A DNA stretch of 40,575 bases from Thorsellia anophelis DSM 18579. Its GTDB lineage: Bacteria; Pseudomonadota; Gammaproteobacteria; Enterobacterales; Thorselliaceae. Where the stretch lies: NCBI RefSeq assembly GCF_900111395.1, contig NZ_FOHV01000025.1, positions 1 through 40,575 of the forward strand, given 5' to 3'. Positions 7,031-16,747 of the stretch are shown here, piece after piece. The translations under genes were made by a program, and so were the position numbers. How positions within the stretch are numbered: position 1 is the first letter of the stretch; the number at the start of each line of letters is the position of its first letter. The notes beneath the pieces were generated by a model. That model searched no databases. It was not told where the DNA came from and saw only the letters and a list, made by a program, of their open reading frames with translations.

Positions 7031-9814
7031 TTAGCGTTTGTTTTGCGCATAAATAGCGGCTTGACGACCAGCTTTGATACCAAAAATAACGATATCAGCT
7101 ACAGCGTTCCCGCCAATTCGGTTAGCACCATGAATCCCACCAGTAACTTCACCCGCTGCCCACACACCACGAATTGGTCTACGGTTTGTTTTCAATACAG
7201 TCGCATCAGTATCAATAGTCACACCACCCATAGTATGATGAATACCTGGGGCGATAAGAATCGCATAAAATGGACCTTTTTCGATTGGAACACGCAAAGC
7301 AGTTGCTCTACCAAATTCTTCATCATGCTGAATTGAAACAGCTTGATTAAATTTATCGATAGTGGGCTGAAGTGCTTTAATGTCAATATTGATCTTTTTA
7401 GCTAACGCCTCTAATGTAGGTGCTTGCTGCACAAAACCTTGCTCAATATATTCGTCTGCTGCTTTATTATTTGATCTAATTTGGTCATCAAATAGAATCC
7501 AAGCTGTTTTTTCAGGTAATTCAATAATAGCAGCAGATACTTTATCGCGGGTTTCCATTTCATTATAGAAACGGCGACCTGCTTGACTGACTAAAATGGC
7601 TCCACCACCACGTATTGATTCTGAAATTAAGTATGAAGTTGTTTGCTCTACAGTAGGATGAATTTGAATCTCTTTCAGATCGACCACACCAGAACCTAAT
7701 TTTTGAAGTAAACTAATTCCAGAGCCATTAGCACCTTTATGATTAGTTGTAACAAAACCATCAAGCTCTGGTCGATATTCTAAAACCATTTTCTTATTAG
7801 CGCTAAATCCACCTGTTGCAACTACGATACTTTTTGCTTTAATAATGGTCTGTTCATTGTATTCGTCTTCGACACGTACACCACATATTTCATTATTTTC
7901 AGTTAAAATTTCAATTACCTTAGTATCTAGCAATACTTCAATTTGTCTAGAAACAATATTTTTAACTAAACCACTAATTAGATACCCTCCTACAGCTGAA
8001 CGATCACCCGGTCTGTGCGTCCTATCAATACTCATCCCGCCTGTAATGGTGATGTCGCATAATTCAATGCCGTGATCTGCAAGCCATTCAATTGCAAGAG
8101 GGGCTGAATCAACAAAACTTCTTAAAAGCTCTTGATCATTTTTAAATTGGCCACCTTTTAAGGATTCGTCAAAGAAAAGCTGTGCATTATCATCTATACC
8201 TTTTAGTTTTTGATAAATTGTCCCAGCAGCATTCATACCAACGGAAGCTTTTACGGTGTTACCACCAATTGTTGGCATTTGTTCAATAATGACAACATTT
8301 GCACCTTCATCGTGAGCTTGAATGGCAGCAGATAAACCTGCGCCACCACTTCCAATTACAACGACATCATAGACAACCCCTTCATTAGGGTTACCACCTG
8401 TTGAGATGATATGATCTTTGCTAGAGGTGGTTAATGCACGTGAAACAGCTTTTTTTAAGGCTTCGCTTTGCGCGGTAGCGCCTGCTATGGCATCAACATA
8501 TGGACTATTGGCTACCAGCATGCGAGTTCGTAATTCTTCAAAGGTAGTAGTAAAATCAACATCAAGTGAGTCATCTACTGTCATAGTAATATCTGTAATT
8601 CTATCAGTGGATAATTCAACATTAATTTTGAGTTTTTGAGCCTCTAATTCAATTTTTTCTTGATAAACACCTACTTTATAATTACGAGTTGTAGGTTGAA
8701 CTTCTCTTATCATCGCATCTACAAGAGAAAATCTCCAAAGTGGCTCAGGCACTTTAAGTGCAATTCTTTGGTTATAATCCATTGATAAATCAAGCTCTTC
8801 ATTTTGAGTGATTTTATCTGCCCAATCAGGATGAGCGATGCAAGCTTTTCCTGCAGCAACTAAGTCATAGCCAAGATCTAATGCTTGTTCTACATCTGCG
8901 GTATTTACTACACTACCTACACCAATAACTGGCACTTTAGCAAGCGCTTCAGAACGAGACTTTATGAATTTGGTTATAAGCGGAGTCATATCCTCTGTAT
9001 TCACTATTGAGGAACGTTTATAATGTCCCATAGAAAAATGGACGTAATCGAGGCCTTGTGCTGCTAATTTTTCCAACAAGAACATAGTATCATCAAATCG
9101 TATTCCAGGAACTTCAATCTCTTCAGGAGAAAAACGATATCCGATGATAAAGTTATCATTAGCCGAACGTTCAGCCATTTTATGAGTAATATCTAAAATT
9201 GCCATTGGGAAGGTGGCTCTTTTCTCTCTATCGCCTCCCCATTTATCTTCTCTGCGATTTGAATGAGGTGAGAAAAACTGCTGGATTAAATAGGTATTTG
9301 CACCATGAATTTCAACACCATCGTAGCCTGCTTTGATAGCACGATTGACGGCATCACCAAACTTAGTAACCATCATATCAATTTCTGATGCGGTTAGTTC
9401 GATTGGGGTTGTTGCTCCTTCACGAGGGGCTGCAACCGCACTTGGTGCTACAGGAGTTTTGCCTCCAATGAGCTCTGGTTCAACCATTCTCCCGCCATGA
9501 TAAATCTGCAAAATAGCTTTAGAACCTTTTGACTTAATTGCTTTTGCAATTCTTGCAAGACCAGGTATCATTTTGTCATTATCAATTGCTAATGCGCCTG
9601 GAAATGCAGGTCCTTTATTATCAATATAGCAACACTCTACAATAATTGCACCTATAGTACCTGCTCGCTCGCTATAGTATGAGATAAGATCATCAGTTAC
9701 AGAGCCGTCATAAAATCCTGAGCTAGTTGTCATAGGGGCCATTACTAAACGGTTTTTTAGTAATGCACCTCTTGGTAATTTTATTGGTTCAAACGCTAAG
9801 TTTTGTATATTCAT
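7031..9814 (-). CDS. cytoplasmic NADH:fumarate reductase, OYE/FMN_bind/FAD_binding_2 fusion
   Basis: Single-chain soluble enzyme that reduces fumarate to succinate with NADH, regenerating NAD during anaerobic growth. Three domains are visible in 927 residues. Residues 1-345 form an Old Yellow Enzyme barrel (NRLVMAPMTT, HGGRM, GYDGVEIHGAN). Residues about 385-460 form an FMN_bind domain with the flavinylation motif DAIAGAT (Thr447). Residues about 480-920 form a FAD_binding_2 domain (VVVIGSGGAG at 485), with the fumarate-binding segments SESIRGGGAILVS, NEMETRD, GIHHTMGG and GEVTGGIHGANRIGG seen in flavocytochrome c fumarate reductases. There is no signal peptide or haem motif. The start has GGAGAAC 8 bp upstream. 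The Klebsiella NADH:fumarate oxidoreductase has this same domain order. Urocanate reductase is less likely because the fumarate-type Arg motif is kept. Confidence 0.9.
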   Translation of the reverse strand: MNIQNLAFEPIKLPRGALLKNRLVMAPMTTSSGFYDGSVTDDLISYYSERAGTIGAIIVECCYIDNKGPAFPGALAIDNDKMIPGLARIAKAIKSKGSKAILQIYHGGRMVEPELIGGKTPVAPSAVAAPREGATTPIELTASEIDMMVTKFGDAVNRAIKAGYDGVEIHGANTYLIQQFFSPHSNRREDKWGGDREKRATFPMAILDITHKMAERSANDNFIIGYRFSPEEIEVPGIRFDDTMFLLEKLAAQGLDYVHFSMGHYKRSSIVNTEDMTPLITKFIKSRSEALAKVPVIGVGSVVNTADVEQALDLGYDLVAAGKACIAHPDWADKITQNEELDLSMDYNQRIALKVPEPLWRFSLVDAMIREVQPTTRNYKVGVYQEKIELEAQKLKINVELSTDRITDITMTVDDSLDVDFTTTFEELRTRMLVANSPYVDAIAGATAQSEALKKAVSRALTTSSKDHIISTGGNPNEGVVYDVVVIGSGGAGLSAAIQAHDEGANVVIIEQMPTIGGNTVKASVGMNAAGTIYQKLKGIDDNAQLFFDESLKGGQFKNDQELLRSFVDSAPLAIEWLADHGIELCDITITGGMSIDRTHRPGDRSAVGGYLISGLVKNIVSRQIEVLLDTKVIEILTENNEICGVRVEDEYNEQTIIKAKSIVVATGGFSANKKMVLEYRPELDGFVTTNHKGANGSGISLLQKLGSGVVDLKEIQIHPTVEQTTSYLISESIRGGGAILVSQAGRRFYNEMETRDKVSAAIIELPEKTAWILFDDQIRSNNKAADEYIEQGFVQQAPTLEALAKKINIDIKALQPTIDKFNQAVSIQHDEEFGRATALRVPIEKGPFYAILIAPGIHHTMGGVTIDTDATVLKTNRRPIRGVWAAGEVTGGIHGANRIGGNAVADIVIFGIKAGRQAAIYAQNKR

Positions 9815-10625
9815 CTGGTTGTTCTCCGAAAAAGGAGGGACTTAATAAAGTATTATAAAATCCCTTATCTGATCAGTTGGTTTAAGTTATCCATCGTTAT
9901 TTCACCATCCTGAAGTTTAATTCATACTAAGATTTTAGCTAAAAAAGGCATAGTTAAAGTGTTTTTTCCCATCCATGTTATCGCTCAATCTAGTCATACA
10001 AGTTTTGATAAATTGAGTTAGGTTAAATTCTGTAAGAAAATAAAAATAGCTATAATTATCATATTAATTTTACCTTGTTTTGGATTTAAATTTAATTAAA
10101 TTATTACAGTTTTTGATATAAGTCATATATCATTTTAATTTAATTTATCAAATTGATTAGTCATTAAATGGCATTAAGCAAAAAATCTAAAATTCTTTAA
10201 GTGAAGGCAAAGTAATATACAGTGAAAGTAACTTAAAAATGTTAAAAGGCTTAGGTTTCTGATTGTTCACTCTGGTAGCATATAATAAACACTTATGTAA
10301 AAAAAAAGAATGCAACTTGATTAATATCAACTTTTCATTTGTTCTGTATATTTCAAATTGATTCTAATTAATGGAAGCGATAAGATTAAATAAAACAGTT
10401 TTTAGCTGTTAATACATTTTAAGTGATCCTAATTTGTTAATTCAGTTAATGTGAATTTATTTTTAAGTATATTTAAAAATAAACATTAATGTAACATTTT
10501 TTATTTTGGGTTGGTTGAATGGTTTTTTTTTTTTGTATTAAAATAATAATTAATGTGTTTTATGCTAAATGCATCTTAAATCACATTATCTTTCTTTTAA
10601 CAATAACTTTAATTAGGTCTCAATC
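9815..10625. other. divergent regulatory region between fumarate reductase and transporter genes
   Basis: An 811-bp, very AT-rich intergenic region with no supportable gene. It should hold the promoters of both divergent genes. It contains a perfect FNR-type palindrome (10317-10330), a weaker FNR-like site TTGATTCTAATTAA at 10358-10371, and an inverted repeat TGATAT/ATATCA at 10114-10132. Confidence 0.6.
10317..10330. promoter_or_regulatory. FNR-type operator
   Basis: TTGATTAATATCAA is a perfect palindrome matching the FNR consensus TTGAT-N4-ATCAA in all ten fixed positions. It lies 295 bp before the transporter start and about 500 bp before the fumarate reductase start, between divergent genes of fumarate metabolism, where oxygen control is expected. 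The distance to the start codons implies long leaders or action from a distance. Confidence 0.6.
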
Positions 10626-12110
10626 ATGAACACTACCATGGATAAACCTAGAGTTTCTATTAAGAAACTTATAATGCTTTTACTACCAGTGATAGTCGCG
10701 ATATTAATCGCTCTATTGCCTGTGCCTGATGGGTTATCACCACATTCATGGTACTTTTTTGCCATTTTTGTAGGCGTAATTGTTGGACTTATATTTGAAC
10801 CTCTGCCTGGAGCTGTAATTGGTTTAACTGGTATCGTCGCGATTGCGATGTTAAATCAATGGGTTTTATTTAGCCCTGAAGAGCTAGCAGATCCTAAATT
10901 TAAAGCTACTGGTGAAGCGTTTAAGTGGGCTGTGAGTGGATTTGGTAATTCAACAGTTTGGTTAATTTTCGGTGCATTTATGTTTGCAGCTGGATATGAT
11001 AAAACTCAGTTTGGTCGCAGATTAGCATTAATTTTGGTAAAGCATTTAGGTAAACGAAGTTTAACATTAGGATATGCCATTGCTTTTTCTGATCTATTAC
11101 TTGCACCATTTACACCTTCAAATACGGCAAGAAGTGGTGGTACTATTTATCCAATCATAGCAAACTTGCCACCTTTATATGGTTCTAAACCTAATGATCC
11201 AAGTGCTCGTAAAATTGGTTCTTACTTAATGTGGGTAGCTATTGCGACCACCTGTGTGACAAGTTCGATGTTTTTGTCTGCTTTAGCACCCAATCTATTA
11301 GCATTAGCGATTGTTGATAGCGTAGTAGGATTTAAAATATCTTGGGGACAGTGGTTTTTGGCATTTTTACCCTTAGGTGTCATTTTGTTATTAGCAGTAC
11401 CGCTATTAGCTTACTGGCTATACCCACCAGAAGTAAAAGTCAATGCTGATGTACCAAAGTGGGCAAGTAAAGAATTAGAGAAATTAGGTCGTTTAACACG
11501 TAATGAAATTTTATTACTAATATTTGTTTGTTCAGCCTTATTTATGTGGATTTTTGCAACAGCTTGGATTGAACCTGCAATGGCAGCTTTATTTGTTATT
11601 GTTTTAATGCTGTGGACAGGCGTTTTGAATTGGAATGATATTATTTCAAATAAGCCTGCTTGGAATACTTTTGCTTGGTTTGCTACATTGGTTGCATTAG
11701 CCGGTGGGTTATCACGTGTTGGTTTCATAACATGGTTAGGTAAAGAAGGCGCAATTATTTTAGAGGGCGTAAATCCTCAAGTTGCAACCATTGCGATAAT
11801 TCTTGCATTTTATCTATTGCACTATTTATTTGCGAGTACTACCGCACATACAACCGCATTATTACCTGCATTTTTGACTATAGCTATTTCTTTGCCAGGT
11901 ATTAATATAGAAGTCTTCTCATTGATGATGGTAACTTCGTTAGGTTTAATGGGGATTATTACACCATATGGTACAGGACCGAGCCCTATTTATTATGGCA
12001 GTGGATTTTTACCAACTAAGGATTATTGGAGACTTGGAACTATCTTTGGATTAATCTTCCTCGTAGGCTTGTTTGTTATCGCATATCCTTGGATGCTATT
12101 GGTCATTTAA
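10626..12110 (+). CDS. DASS/CitT-family dicarboxylate (citrate or tartrate):succinate antiporter
   Basis: Inner-membrane carrier of the divalent-anion:sodium symporter family, CitT/TtdT branch, which usually exchanges an external di- or tricarboxylate for internal succinate. The protein has 494 residues, the usual length, with about 12 hydrophobic segments. The two substrate/sodium motifs are present: SNTARSGG at 165-172 and ITPYGTGPSPIYYGSGF near the C-terminus. The ATG at 10626 is preceded by TAATTAGGTCTCAATC, a weak Shine-Dalgarno site. It is followed by its own terminator and then by a fumarase, and lies divergent from the fumarate reductase. I infer uptake of malate, fumarate, tartrate or citrate with succinate export. 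The exact substrate cannot be read from sequence. Confidence 0.85.
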   Translation: MNTTMDKPRVSIKKLIMLLLPVIVAILIALLPVPDGLSPHSWYFFAIFVGVIVGLIFEPLPGAVIGLTGIVAIAMLNQWVLFSPEELADPKFKATGEAFKWAVSGFGNSTVWLIFGAFMFAAGYDKTQFGRRLALILVKHLGKRSLTLGYAIAFSDLLLAPFTPSNTARSGGTIYPIIANLPPLYGSKPNDPSARKIGSYLMWVAIATTCVTSSMFLSALAPNLLALAIVDSVVGFKISWGQWFLAFLPLGVILLLAVPLLAYWLYPPEVKVNADVPKWASKELEKLGRLTRNEILLLIFVCSALFMWIFATAWIEPAMAALFVIVLMLWTGVLNWNDIISNKPAWNTFAWFATLVALAGGLSRVGFITWLGKEGAIILEGVNPQVATIAIILAFYLLHYLFASTTAHTTALLPAFLTIAISLPGINIEVFSLMMVTSLGLMGIITPYGTGPSPIYYGSGFLPTKDYWRLGTIFGLIFLVGLFVIAYPWMLLVI

Positions 12111-12123
12111 ATATAAAAAACTT

Positions 12124-12160
12124 AAAAGGGTTATTTTTATAGATAACCCTTTTTTATTTT
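12124..12160 (+). terminator. rho-independent terminator after the antiporter gene
   Basis: AAAAGGGTTAT at 12124-12134 pairs with ATAACCCTTTT at 12143-12153 across an 8-base loop and runs into TTTTTTATTTT. It begins 13 bp after the stop codon. Confidence 0.85.
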
Positions 12161-12235
12161 CAACACAGCATTACTCAGTTCCTGCAATAAGGCATGTTTT
12201 AGATTGTCAGGTAGAACTAGCTAGGAGTTTTCAAC

Positions 12236-13885
12236 ATGAATACTAAGCCCTTTATATATAAAGAACCATTTCCTCTTGCAAAAGATAATACAGAATATTA
12301 CTTATTGACAAAAGAGCATGTCAGCATTGATGAATTCAATGGTCAGAAAATTTTGAAGGTGGAACCAGAAGCTTTAAGTTTGCTATCTGCACAAGCATTT
12401 TATGATGCATCATTTATGTTAAGAGTAGCCCATCAAAAGCAAGTCGCATCAATATTGATGGATTCAGAAGCAAGTGATAATGACAAATACGTTGCATTAC
12501 AGTTTTTAAGAAATTCTGAAATCGCGGCAAAAGGTATTTTGCCTACTTGTCAAGATACTGGTACTGCAATCATTATGGGGAAAAAAGGGCAAAATGTTTG
12601 GACTGGTGGAAATGATGAAGAGGCGCTTTCTAGAGGCATTTATAAAACGTTTACTGAAAATAACTTGAGGTATTCACAAAATGCTCCACTGACAATGTAT
12701 AACGAAGTGAATACTGGCACTAATTTACCTGCTCAAATCGATCTTTATGCAACTGATGGGAATGAATATCATTTTTTGTGCATTGCTAAAGGCGGAGGAT
12801 CAGCAAATAAAACATTTTTATATCAAGAAACAAAAGCACTTCTCACCCCTGCAACATTAAAAAATTATTTATTGGATAAAATGAAGTCTATAGGAACCTC
12901 AGCTTGTCCCCCTTATCATATAGCTTTCGTTATTGGCGGAACCTCTGCTGAATCAACATTAAAAGTGGTTAAATTAGCTTCAACTCATTATTACGATACT
13001 TTGCCGACTACTGGAAATGAGCATGGTCAAGCATTTAGAGATAAAGAACTTGAAGCTGAGTTACTTCAAGAAGCTCAGAAATTAGGGTTAGGAGCACAGT
13101 TTGGTGGTAAATATTTTGCTCATGATATCCGTGTGATACGACTACCAAGACATGGCGCATCTTGTCCGATTGGTATGGGGGTTTCATGTTCAGCAGATAG
13201 GAATATTAAAGCAAAAATAAATGCTGAAGGTGTCTGGATTGAAAAATTAGAATCTAATCCTGGTAAATATATTCCAGATGAGTTACGTAATGACAATGAG
13301 CATGGTGAAATTAATATTGATTTAAACTTACCGATGAAAGAGATCTTGAATAAAATTTCTCAATACCCAGTAGGAACAAGATTATCATTGACAGGAACCA
13401 TTATTGTAGCTCGGGATATTGCTCACGCAAAACTTAAAGAGCGCATAGATGCAGGTGAAGAATTGCCTGATTATGTAAAAAATCATCCAATTTATTATGC
13501 GGGTCCTGCAAAAACACCAGCTGGATACGCATCAGGTTCACTTGGTCCTACTACTGCTGGTAGAATGGATTCATATGTAGATTTATTACAATCCCATGGC
13601 GCAAGTTTAGTGATGCTTGCAAAGGGAAATCGTAGTAAGCAAGTGACAGATGCTTGCCATAAACATGGTGGTTTTTATTTAGGCAGCATTGGTGGCCCCG
13701 CAGCTGTATTGGCTCAACAAAGCATTAAAAAACTTGAATGCGTTGAATATCCTGAATTGGGAATGGAAGCGATTTGGAAAATTGAAGTTGAAAAGTTTCC
13801 TGCATTCATTCTTGTGGATGATAAAGGTAATGATTTTTATACACAAATTCTTGATAAGAAATGTAATGGCTGCGCGATTAATTAA
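12236..13885 (+). CDS. fumB: class I fumarate hydratase (FumA/FumB type, 4Fe-4S)
   Basis: Interconverts malate and fumarate in the cytoplasm using an oxygen-sensitive 4Fe-4S cluster. The protein has 549 residues, like E. coli FumA/FumB (548). The cluster cysteines are at Cys105 (PTCQDTG), Cys224 (TSACPP) and Cys318 (GVSCSADRN), the same numbers as in E. coli FumA. Family blocks GGGSANK and [20 protein letters not shown] are intact. The ATG at 12236 has TAGGAG 8 bp upstream. Its place beside the antiporter and fumarate reductase suggests it makes fumarate from imported malate, the FumB role; whether to call it FumA or FumB is uncertain. The upstream terminator and 125-bp gap allow an independent promoter. 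Confidence 0.93.
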   Translation: MNTKPFIYKEPFPLAKDNTEYYLLTKEHVSIDEFNGQKILKVEPEALSLLSAQAFYDASFMLRVAHQKQVASILMDSEASDNDKYVALQFLRNSEIAAKGILPTCQDTGTAIIMGKKGQNVWTGGNDEEALSRGIYKTFTENNLRYSQNAPLTMYNEVNTGTNLPAQIDLYATDGNEYHFLCIAKGGGSANKTFLYQETKALLTPATLKNYLLDKMKSIGTSACPPYHIAFVIGGTSAESTLKVVKLASTHYYDTLPTTGNEHGQAFRDKELEAELLQEAQKLGLGAQFGGKYFAHDIRVIRLPRHGASCPIGMGVSCSADRNIKAKINAEGVWIEKLESNPGKYIPDELRNDNEHGEINIDLNLPMKEILNKISQYPVGTRLSLTGTIIVARDIAHAKLKERIDAGEELPDYVKNHPIYYAGPAKTPAGYASGSLGPTTAGRMDSYVDLLQSHGASLVMLAKGNRSKQVTDACHKHGGFYLGSIGGPAAVLAQQSIKKLECVEYPELGMEAIWKIEVEKFPAFILVDDKGNDFYTQILDKKCNGCAIN

Positions 13886-13912
13886 TCAACCTAATTGATT
13901 TAGTTAGTGACG

Positions 13913-13945
13913 AAAACAAACTGTTTTTTTTAAACAGTTTGTTTT
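13913..13945 (+). terminator. rho-independent terminator after fumarase
   Basis: AAAACAAACTGTTT at 13913-13926 pairs perfectly with AAACAGTTTGTTTT at 13932-13945 around a 5-T loop. It begins 28 bp after the stop. The T-rich 3' arm can act in both directions. Confidence 0.75.
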
Positions 13946-14398
13946 CTAGCTAGATTTTAATCAAGCAAGAAGTTTGGCATAGGGGGTATTGAAGTGTCAG
14001 AACTAAAGTTTACGATATTTATATATGCTGGAATTATAGAGTATTAATTTGTAAGTAAAAATACTAGCGCTAGAGTTAAAATTTAATTTTCGACGCAATG
14101 GCTCAAAAAAATGCTAGTGGCGTAGTATGATTTTGAATTTAAATGTTTTTTAATTCTATCTTTACTGTGAAGCATTCTCTAATTTTGACTGTTTTGCCAT
14201 AATGGTTACTCTCCTTAATTTTAAGCTAAATTTAAATAAGCCTAGCGGTAAGAATAAATATCAGGACGCTTCAAACATAATTGGAGTCTTTCTTCTTAAT
14301 TATATTTTAAATTTAGGTATAGCGCTTTGTGGTGAAATACTAAAATGCATGCTTAAGCGGTACAAATTTCAATTTTTATCAACAGTGTGTAAAACTTT
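13946..14398. other. non-coding stretch after fumarase
   Basis: About 450 bp of AT-rich DNA. The 72-codon plus frame at 14202-14420 has no similarity I recognise and runs into an IS end. On the minus strand, ATG at 14200 follows a good AAGGAG and opens MAKQSKLENASQ, but it stops after 12 codons. This may be the start of a decayed gene. Confidence 0.4.
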
Positions 14399-14590
14399 GC
14401 CCTTTAGGGCAGAGAGGTAAGCACGGACTGCCTCGCAGCCCTTTTGGTAATTAGTGAGGTGTACGTTGCTGTTCAATATACTGAATACAGACGTACAACA
14501 GTAATAGGCTCACCGCCACCCGCAAAGTAACTTGGTGACCAGAATGCGCCCCCCCCACATATATGGACTTTTTTCCAATTGGCAAGAAAA
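14399..14590 (-). mobile_element. IS200/IS605-family remnant: end hairpin and TnpA C-terminus
   Basis: The minus strand encodes AFWSPSYFAGGGEPITVVR and, one frame over, YIEQQRTPH with a stop at 14451-14453. These are the last residues of the Y1 transposase TnpA of IS200/IS605 elements (F/L-W-S-P-S-Y-F then Y-I-E-x-Q). A frameshift between the two parts and another at a run of eight G (plus C at 14549-14556) show decay. The palindrome GCCCTTTAGGGC at 14399-14410 lies where a subterminal end hairpin is expected. The catalytic His and Tyr residues lie upstream and are lost. Confidence 0.7.
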
Positions 14591-14601
14591 AAATGAGATT
14601 G

Positions 14602-14745
14602 TTAACAAAATTCATATACTTCCATATATTCGGCTTCTTTGTAGGCTATTTTAGCCTGAGCACAGGATGAAATTCGCACATGAGGTCTTATCAATGTAAC
14701 GGCTTTATTTCTAGGGAGCCTTAGGCTTAAACAGATTTCTCTCAT
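14602..14745 (-). CDS. small unidentified open frame among IS remnants
   Basis: A 47-codon minus-strand frame from ATG at 14745 reads MREICLSLRLPRNKAVTLI, then RISSCAQAKIAYKEAEYMEV, ending YEFC and a stop at 14602. The composition looks protein-like (amphipathic, few rare runs), but I do not recognise it. No clear ribosome binding site precedes the ATG. It lies between an IS200/IS605 remnant and an IS110 remnant, so it may be a fragment of a transposon passenger or of a disrupted gene. Confidence 0.25.
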   Translation of the reverse strand: MREICLSLRLPRNKAVTLIRPHVRISSCAQAKIAYKEAEYMEVYEFC

Positions 14746-14909
14746 GTCGGTTCGACCAGTTAATCATCATATCTTTTTATGCGCAATCTGTTGGATTGTC
14801 TTTGATATTTACTTTTTTTCTATAGCAAAAAACTTCACTTCTTTTAATTTTATCTTAGTCGTGGTGACCTAAGGTTGCTACGAATATGAACCCTGCGGGA
14901 GCATTTGCT

Positions 14910-15443
14910 TTATCGCGCGTCATTTAGGCCGCTTTCTTCTAGCTTTTTACTGTTTTCATCCAGTTGTTCTAGTCATGCCTTTTGAAGAGCAAGCGCTTCT
15001 TTTAAAACGCCTGGTATGTGTGATTCTAGTGCTAATGCTTCGCTTATGAGTTTATATGCATGCGCTCTTCCTAGATTTGCCTGGTATCCAAATTCACTTA
15101 ATAATCCTCTGATGATATTAATACAAGCAGTACGTGCTCTAACGTAATTTTATCGCATCTTATGAATAGCAAGTTAGCCTTGCTGGGTCTCATTTTTCAC
15201 CCTAACAAATTTCATATGAGGTCTACCAACTGCTTCACAGATAGCCTCGGCATCACGCATAACATTCTTATTACCAACCATGTAAGCTTTTACTTTCTGT
15301 GGTGCTATCAATTTTACTTCATGACCTAACTTTATCAATTCTCAAGCCCAATAGTGAGCTGTTCCACACGCTTCTAATCCAATCAGGCAGGGTTCATAGT
15401 CACTGAAAAATTTTAATACTTCTGCACGTCTTAATTTAGACAT
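14910..15443 (-). pseudogene. IS110-family transposase, N-terminal half with four in-frame stops
   Basis: A single unshifted minus-strand frame of 178 codons reads SKLRRAEVLKFFSDYEPC, LIGLEACGTAHYWA, ELIKLGHEVKLIAPQKVKAY, DAEAICEAVGRPHMKFV and ARTACINIIRGLLSEFG. This is the DEDD (RuvC-like) N-terminal domain of IS110 transposases, including G-x-E-A-C and D-A-E-A-I. Four internal stops interrupt it, for example WA-stop-EL, where the family has Arg (CGA to TGA). The C-terminal transposase_20 half is absent. The frame can be followed a little upstream of the ATG at 15443, to about 15470. It is dead by point mutation, not by frameshift. Confidence 0.8.
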
Positions 15444-15504
15444 CTCTGTAAAGCAAGAACCCACCGAAGTGACTCATTTAAGTAATTGAAGGTCCACAGT
15501 AAGG

Positions 15505-15540
15505 ATCCCCTTGCTTTAGCAGTGGGAGGATGTCAAGTAT
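15505..15540. mobile_element. decayed IS200/IS605-type end
   Basis: The stretch CCCCTTGCTTTAGC followed by AGTGGGAGGATGTCAAG can fold as an imperfect hairpin (15507-15526) and resembles the right-end hairpin plus tail typical of IS605/TnpB-type elements. No transposase gene adjoins it in the right orientation. Confidence 0.4.
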
Positions 15541-15697
15541 AAGTAATGAAATTTCAATAGTTAATGTTATTAATTTAAATCTTAAAAGTCTCTTTAAAAC
15601 AAAAGGGTTTATGTAATCATAATTCACTATATTCTAGAACTGATAGCATTAGTATTGCAAATTCGTATAATAGATATAAATTACACTGTATAACGAA

Positions 15698-16747
15698 ATG
15701 AGAATATTCAAAATGCTAAATAAGCCTATAGTTGCATTTAATTTAAGCAATTCAGAGTACATTAAGCAAGTAACATCGGTGCATGATGTTAATGAAATGC
15801 TCAAAAGCAAAAAAATACCTGAGCCGGTATGGATTAATATTAATGCTAATCGCTATAAAATAGGAAAAAGCGAAATTACTAAACAATTAGATTTTTTGAA
15901 TGCAGCACAAAAAAATTTCTTAGCAAGTAACTGTGACAAATCAAAGCTAATTAGATTTACTGATGGCTTAGTCATTTATTTAAAGTACCATACAGTTAGC
16001 ACATCACAAAAGCAGGAAGACCCTAAAATAGATCGATATGTTTTGATTCGGATTTTAATCAAAAAAACAATGATTATTTCACTTACTGAATTTGAAGGTG
16101 ATAATCAATCTTTTTCAGATTTTAATTTAGAATCAGCAATGTTTGATGATTTACAGAGAATTATTGTGGAAGATGACCAAGATATTGAAGTAGGAGATTG
16201 GTTAATTACACTACTTAAATCATTAACGGACAGATTCAGCCAGGACATTAATTACTTACATGACCAAATACTGGATATTGAAAATAAACTACTTGAAAGT
16301 AATTTGCATGATAGAACAGAATTAATCTTAATTAGAAAACAATTGACGCTAACACGTCGGTATTTAGTACCTATCACTGAACTTGTTTTTCGATTGGCGA
16401 CAGAAAAACTTAGTTGGTTAGAAGGAGATCATCATAAACACTTGCATGAACAAAGTGAAGCACTAAGAAGGGAGCTAGAAGAAATTGATCTTTGCATTAG
16501 CCGCACAGCAATAATATCTGAAGAATTGAATAATCTTTTATCTGATTCAATGAATAAAAGATTATATGTAATGTCAATTATTACGGTAATTTTTATGCCT
16601 GCAACATTAATTACAGGTCTTTTCGGTATAAATCTAGGCGGGATACCAGGTGCAGATAGCGCAATTGCATTTGCTATTTTTTCTATTGCATTGATACTAT
16701 TATTGATTTTTATTGTATTGATTTTAAAGAGGAAGAGGTGGTTTTGA
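15698..16747 (+). CDS. zntB: CorA-superfamily zinc/cation transporter ZntB
   Basis: Inner-membrane zinc transporter of the CorA/MIT superfamily. The protein has 349 residues: a large cytoplasmic domain with long predicted helices (about 1-285), then two C-terminal transmembrane segments. The first transmembrane segment ends in GLFGINLGGIPG. CorA proteins carry GMN at this place and ZntB proteins carry GVN or GIN followed by GGIPG, which favours ZntB. The protein ends with a basic KRKRWF. Two starts are possible: ATG at 15698, or ATG at 15713, which has ATGAGAA about 10 bp upstream and would remove five residues. It stands alone between IS remnants on both sides. Confidence 0.85.
   Translation: MRIFKMLNKPIVAFNLSNSEYIKQVTSVHDVNEMLKSKKIPEPVWININANRYKIGKSEITKQLDFLNAAQKNFLASNCDKSKLIRFTDGLVIYLKYHTVSTSQKQEDPKIDRYVLIRILIKKTMIISLTEFEGDNQSFSDFNLESAMFDDLQRIIVEDDQDIEVGDWLITLLKSLTDRFSQDINYLHDQILDIENKLLESNLHDRTELILIRKQLTLTRRYLVPITELVFRLATEKLSWLEGDHHKHLHEQSEALRRELEEIDLCISRTAIISEELNNLLSDSMNKRLYVMSIITVIFMPATLITGLFGINLGGIPGADSAIAFAIFSIALILLLIFIVLILKRKRWF

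Noticed and set aside
7380..8639. Several plus-strand frames inside the fumarate reductase gene
   Set aside because: They are antisense shadows of a well-supported 927-residue protein.
14202..14420. 72-codon plus-strand frame
   Set aside because: It runs into the IS200/IS605 end hairpin and the translated sequence looks random.
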